DNA of 28,178 bases, from assembly GCA_018434645.1 (NCBI GenBank), contig JAHDOX010000123.1, positions 1-28,178 on the forward strand. Reading direction: 5' to 3'. Under the pieces are notes generated by a model. That model ran no database searches. It had not been told where the DNA came from and was given only the letters and a program-made list of their open reading frames with translations. Both the position numbers and the translations under genes were made by a program. This document shows positions 24,908 to 28,178 of this stretch, one piece after another; within the stretch, counting starts at the first letter, position 1, and every line of letters begins with the position of its first letter. This DNA is from Synergistales bacterium (GTDB lineage: Bacteria > Synergistota > Synergistia > Synergistales > Thermovirgaceae).

Positions 24908-26104
24908 TTAGACTTTGATCAGCTCCTTCGTATCTCTGGCAATTACCAGTTCCTCATTCGTCGGTACTACCAAAACGGAAACTTTCGCCCCGTCGGTGCT
25001 TATAATCCGTTCTTTCCCTCTGACGTTGTTTTTTTCAGGGTCAACGTCGGCACCAAGAAATTCTAGTCCTTCGACAACCATCTTTCGCACTGTGGAACTG
25101 TTTTCTCCAATACCTGCGGTGAAAACTATAGCGTCGATTCCACCCATGGCAGCTGCATAGGCACCGATATGTTTCCTGACCCCATAGCAAAGCATGTCAA
25201 GTGCAAGCTTTGCGCGCTGGTTCCCCTGTTCAGCCGCTTCTTCCACGTCTCTCAAATCGCTGCTGATGCCGGAAATCCCCAGAATCCCGCTTTCTTTATG
25301 AAGAATGTGACTCATGAGTTTAGTATCCAGGTTTTCCTTTTCCATAAGATACAAAACCAGGGTAGGATCCACTTCTCCACTTCGGGTTCCCATAAGAACA
25401 CCAGGAACCGTTCCGAAACCTAGGCTCGTGTCGACTGATTTCCCGCAATCCACAGCAGTTATTGAACTGCCGTTTCCAAGATGGCACGTGACTACTTTTA
25501 ATTCGTTGAAAGGTTTCTGCAGGATCTCAGCAGCACGATGCGACACGTAGGCATGGCTTGTGCCGTGGAAACCATAACGCCTTACCCTGTGCTCTTCATA
25601 ATAATGATAAGGGACACCATACATGTAGGCATATTTCGGCATGGTCTGGTGAAACGCCGTGTCAAAAACGGCAACCTGGGGAGTTTCCGGAAGAAGTTCG
25701 ACCATGGCCTTGATACCGGTAAGATTTGCTGGATTGTGAAGAGGCGCCAGCGGGACACATTCCTCGATGACATTGAGGACTTCCTTGTCTACTATTACAG
25801 ACCGGGCGAATTTTTCGCCGCCATGCACGACCCTGTGACCCACTGCGATTAACTCGTCTAAAGACTTGAGGAGGCCATGTTTTTCATCCAGCAGGGCATC
25901 GAGCATTTTGCGGACGCCCGTTTTGTGTTCAGGGATAGGAACGTCAAAAATCACCGGTTCATCCCCGGTCTTTTCATGCTTGATCCGGGAACCCTCGATG
26001 CCGATCCTCTCGATCAAGCCCTTGGCGAGCACCTCCTCGGTAGTCATATCGAACAACTGGTATTTCAATGAAGAACTGCCGCAATTCAGCACCAATACTT
26101 TCAT
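24908..26104 (-). CDS. ackA: Acetate kinase
   Basis: Interconverts acetyl phosphate plus ADP with acetate plus ATP, the energy-yielding step of acetate-forming fermentation. Seen: LNCGSSSLKYQ (6-16), GHRVVHGGEKF near 88-98, VFDTAFHQTMP near 144-154, RYGFHGTSH near 174-182 and the adenosine site AGIGENSS near 327. 398 residues. Start: ATG at 26104 with GGAGG 8 nt upstream. A 6-bp hairpin (CCGGAG/CTCCGG, 26139-26123) sits just before this site in the leader. No phosphotransacetylase gene is adjacent. Confidence 0.98.
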   Translation of the reverse strand: MKVLVLNCGSSSLKYQLFDMTTEEVLAKGLIERIGIEGSRIKHEKTGDEPVIFDVPIPEHKTGVRKMLDALLDEKHGLLKSLDELIAVGHRVVHGGEKFARSVIVDKEVLNVIEECVPLAPLHNPANLTGIKAMVELLPETPQVAVFDTAFHQTMPKYAYMYGVPYHYYEEHRVRRYGFHGTSHAYVSHRAAEILQKPFNELKVVTCHLGNGSSITAVDCGKSVDTSLGFGTVPGVLMGTRSGEVDPTLVLYLMEKENLDTKLMSHILHKESGILGISGISSDLRDVEEAAEQGNQRAKLALDMLCYGVRKHIGAYAAAMGGIDAIVFTAGIGENSSTVRKMVVEGLEFLGADVDPEKNNVRGKERIISTDGAKVSVLVVPTNEELVIARDTKELIKV

Positions 26105-26117
26105 TTTCTCTTCCTCC

Positions 26118-26147
26118 TTGACCCGGAGTCAGCCTCCGGCGTATCGT
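26118..26147 (+). promoter_or_regulatory. Candidate tmcAL promoter
   Basis: Plus-strand TTGACC (26118-26123), an 18-nt spacer, then TATCGT (26142-26147). It fits between the ackA start and the proposed tmcAL start and overlaps the ackA leader hairpin. Only a moderate match. Confidence 0.33.
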
Positions 26148-26150
26148 ACT

Positions 26151-26177
26151 TTCATAAAACAATGAGCGAGGTGTCAA
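26151..26177 (-). promoter_or_regulatory. Candidate ackA promoter
   Basis: Perfect minus-strand -35 TTGACA (26177-26172), then TATGAA (26156-26151, 4/6) after a short 15-nt spacer. The -35 overlaps the ribosome binding site proposed for the divergent tmcAL. The spacing weakens the call. Confidence 0.4.
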
Positions 26178-26183
26178 AAAATC
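26168..26183 (+). promoter_or_regulatory. Ribosome binding site and AUC start of tmcAL
   Basis: GAGGTG at 26168-26173 is followed after 7 nt by ATC at 26181. The frame is open only back to a TGA at 26163, and no ATG, GTG or TTG lies between that stop and the conserved VVGIVAEYNPFH, so a rare AUC start is the best-supported choice. Confidence 0.55.
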
Positions 26184-27398
26184 ACCCCCGACAAACAAGG
26201 GGTCGTTGGCATAGTTGCTGAATACAACCCCTTTCACTCCGGTCATTTATATCACATGGAACAGGCACGCCGCCAATCGCGTGCGGAGGCTGTAATTGTG
26301 GTTCTGTCGTCAAATTTCGTCCAAAGGGGCGAACCGGCTTTACTCGAAAAGAGGACCAGGACTGAAATGGCGCTTGCTCACGGAGCAGATCTGGTCATCG
26401 AGTTGCCCGTACTCTTTTCATGCCATAACGCAGGCGTTTTCGCTGCTGGTGCCGTCGATATACTCGCCGCAACAGGCGTCATCACGCACATTTCATTCGG
26501 CATGGAAGACCCGGCTGGCGCCGACAAAGCAATTTTGGATATTTTGCTTCATGAGCCGGACCCCTTCAAGGCAAATCTTGCGGAAAACATGAAAAAAGGT
26601 TTTTCATATGCCGAATCACGCTCGCTTGCCGCGGAGTCTCTATACCCGGGCACCCGTAACATTCTTTCAAAACCCAACAACACGCTTGCCTTTTCTTACC
26701 TGCTCCGTATACGTGAAAAAAACTACAATATTGAGCCCTTGCCCATCCAACGCATAGGCGGTGCATACCATAGCATTGAAACCGGAATATTGCCAAGCGC
26801 CACGGCAATTCGGCGGGAACTAAGAAAACGCAGATTCAGGATCCTTGAAAAGCTGCCTCCCGAAAGCTCCCTGTTGATTGAGCGGGACATCAGTGATGGA
26901 CGTTGCCTTTTGTCAGATGTTTTCTACTGGCGCATAATGCGCTCTGTTTTGCTCCGTCTTGAAGCGGAAGAGATACGCACATTTGCAGAAATCTCCGAAG
27001 GTATCGAACACAAAATCCTAGAAACTGCGAAAAGAGCCTCTTCCATTGAAGATCTCGTGAGTTCCTGTATCAGCAGAAGATATACTAGGGGGAGGATACA
27101 AAGGCACCTCGTTCACATCCTTCTCGGGTTGCGCCATACAAAAAACCGCGAGGCCCAGCGGAAGGGCCCACCGTATCTAAGGATCCTGGGAATGAACGGC
27201 ACCGGCAAAAAGCTTCTACGTAAAATGAAAGAAACGGCCCGACTGCCGGTTTATTTTCACCACAAGGATTTTCGGGAATCCCGTGAAAAGACACTGGCAG
27301 ATCTGGAATACAGGGCATGCGGAATTTGGGAGAATCTGGTAGACTCGCCGCAGCCCACCCGTGAACGTGTGATGCCGCCTGTTATTGTGGACCTTTGA
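26181..27398 (+). CDS. tmcAL: tRNA(Met) cytidine acetate ligase TmcAL (YlbM)
   Basis: In Bacillus this enzyme acetylates the wobble cytidine of elongator tRNA-Met using acetate and ATP. Seen: nucleotidyltransferase motif NPFHSGH with His19 and His22, NFVQRGEPALLEK near 45-57, DLVIELP, and the family-typical LSKPNNTLAFSYL near 150. 405 residues, close to Bacillus YlbM. The first normal ATG (26256) would remove the whole HxGH motif, so the true start must be upstream; I use ATC at 26181. It lies beside ackA, which fits an acetate-using enzyme, and converges on coaD with a 17-base overlap. Confidence 0.9.
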   Translation: MTPDKQGVVGIVAEYNPFHSGHLYHMEQARRQSRAEAVIVVLSSNFVQRGEPALLEKRTRTEMALAHGADLVIELPVLFSCHNAGVFAAGAVDILAATGVITHISFGMEDPAGADKAILDILLHEPDPFKANLAENMKKGFSYAESRSLAAESLYPGTRNILSKPNNTLAFSYLLRIREKNYNIEPLPIQRIGGAYHSIETGILPSATAIRRELRKRRFRILEKLPPESSLLIERDISDGRCLLSDVFYWRIMRSVLLRLEAEEIRTFAEISEGIEHKILETAKRASSIEDLVSSCISRRYTRGRIQRHLVHILLGLRHTKNREAQRKGPPYLRILGMNGTGKKLLRKMKETARLPVYFHHKDFRESREKTLADLEYRACGIWENLVDSPQPTRERVMPPVIVDL

Positions 27399-27885
27399 TG
27401 GTTTTCGGCGGGAACCGTTCCCTCAGCCTGCGATAGACCCCGGGTGGCACCATGTCCTGGATCGAACCCCCAAAGTGGAAAACTTCTTTGATCGACCTGC
27501 TGGAAAGATATGAGTATTTCGCATCTGTCACTATGAAGAAGGTCTCGATTTCCGGCGCAAGCTGACGGTTCATGAGGGCAAGCTGGAATTCGTATTCAAA
27601 GTCGCTGAGCGCCCTGAGCCCCCTGATAATGACGCGACACTGCTCTGCCCGCATAAAATCTACAAGTAGACCTTCAAAAGACTTCACCCGCACGTTTGGC
27701 AGATGGCTCAGGGCTTCACGGTTCATTGCCTGTCTTTCGTCTATATTGAATGTGCAGGTTTTGCTCCTGTTTTCCAGCACTCCCACTACCAGCTCATCAA
27801 ATATCGAAGCAGCTCGCTCGGCGATGTAAATGTGGCCGTTCGTGATCGGGTCAAAGGATCCCGGATAGACCGCCCTTTGTATCAT
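27382..27885 (-). CDS. coaD: Phosphopantetheine adenylyltransferase
   Basis: Makes dephospho-CoA from phosphopantetheine and ATP, the penultimate step of CoA synthesis. Seen: YPGSFDPITNGH (7-18) with the TxGH motif, IIRGLRALSDFEYE near 84-97, and YSYLSSRSIKEV near 124-135. 167 residues. Start: ATG at 27885, in a GGAGGGGGAGGGGAA run, overlapping the rsmD stop (ATGA). An upstream start at 27930 would lie inside rsmD and add a non-conserved tail. rsmD-coaD is a common pair. Confidence 0.97.
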   Translation of the reverse strand: MIQRAVYPGSFDPITNGHIYIAERAASIFDELVVGVLENRSKTCTFNIDERQAMNREALSHLPNVRVKSFEGLLVDFMRAEQCRVIIRGLRALSDFEYEFQLALMNRQLAPEIETFFIVTDAKYSYLSSRSIKEVFHFGGSIQDMVPPGVYRRLRERFPPKTIKGPQ

Positions 27886-28178
27886 TTCCCCTCCCCCTTC
27901 CACCCCGTTTTGCGGAAAAAAGACAGGCACGTTTCACCATAACGCCTGGTTTCCACGAATTCGAGATTTCGCATGTTTTCGGTAGATGGAGTTTCCCGCA
28001 ATGAGTGCTCAAGGATAAAGATTCCCTTCTCTTCCATGAGTTCTGCCAAGACAAAAGATCCTGGACCCGTCAGCCACGCCGTCCAACCTTTCTCATAAGG
28101 AGGATCAGCGAAAATGATATCAAACCGAAACTCTTTTTTTTTCAAAAAAACAAGGGCCCGTCTTGCATCCATATGCAA
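27882..28178 (-). CDS. rsmD: 16S rRNA (guanine966-N2)-methyltransferase RsmD, 5' part outside window
   Basis: Methylates G966 of 16S rRNA. Only the C-terminal 98 or so residues are present; the start lies beyond the right edge. Seen: catalytic motif DIIFADPPY near the start of the visible part, followed by ELMEEKGIFILEHS and a C-terminal strand RYGETCLSFFRK. Assignment rests on this motif and on the overlap with coaD. Confidence 0.88.
   Translation of the reverse strand: MHMDARRALVFLKKKEFRFDIIFADPPYEKGWTAWLTGPGSFVLAELMEEKGIFILEHSLRETPSTENMRNLEFVETRRYGETCLSFFRKTGWKGEGK

Overview
The window looks like chromosomal housekeeping DNA from a diderm anaerobe that has Firmicute-like gene orders. I favour Synergistota, with a diderm Firmicute (Negativicutes-like) as the alternative. 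FapR, PyrR, FabK, TmcAL and RicT argue for a Firmicute-like gene stock. A complete mlaEFD lipid-transport set, with an MlaD that ends in a beta-rich outer-membrane-like domain, argues for two membranes. This taxonomy is inference from gene content. I saw no rRNA, tRNA, CRISPR array, insertion sequence or prophage gene. Almost everything is on the minus strand; only birA and tmcAL are on the plus strand. Non-ATG starts are common (TTG: tmk, rnc, pyrR, probably ricT; GTG: mlaE, acpP, fabF, fabH, plsX), and several starts were moved to fit a ribosome binding site.

Layout, in minus-strand transcription order from the right end. (1) 27382-28178: the end of rsmD, then coaD. (2) 26181-27398 (+): tmcAL, which appears to start at an AUC codon and converges on coaD. 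(3) 24082-26104: ackA, the DUF177/YceD gene and rpmF, closed by a hairpin terminator. (4) 16328-23919: a fatty-acid and phospholipid operon with its own promoter, fapR-plsX-fabH-fabK-fabD-fabG-acpP-fabF-rnc. It carries a large stem-loop between acpP and fabF. (5) 9449-16337: a promoter and attenuator-like leader, then pyrR-pyrB-pyrC-pyrK-pyrD-pyrF-pyrE. Together with an external carbamoyl-phosphate synthetase these would give the de novo route to UMP. The last gene encodes an exported ZnuA-like protein without the usual metal ligands. (6) 8451-9452 (+): birA, divergent from prfB with overlapping promoters. (7) 1-8331: prfB with its programmed frameshift, an exported S55-type peptidase-like protein, mlaE-mlaF-mlaD, tmk, holB and ricT (running off the left edge).

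The genes fit a growth and envelope theme. Acyl chains are made by the fab genes under FapR, biotin for acetyl-CoA carboxylase is attached by BirA, and phospholipid synthesis starts with PlsX. Phospholipid exchange between membranes would run through MlaEFD. Pyrimidine nucleotides come from the pyr operon and feed DNA synthesis through Tmk. No stretch longer than 300 bases lacks a gene. The longest gaps are the pyr leader (16153-16327), the rpmF-fapR gap (23920-24081) and the birA-prfB gap (8332-8450); all three carry recognisable signals.

The points most worth checking are the MlaD C-terminal domain (a possible one-protein bridge to the outer membrane), the pyr leader (terminator, competing antiterminator and an overlapping reading frame with its own ribosome binding site), the probable AUC start of tmcAL, and the acpP-fabF stem-loop.
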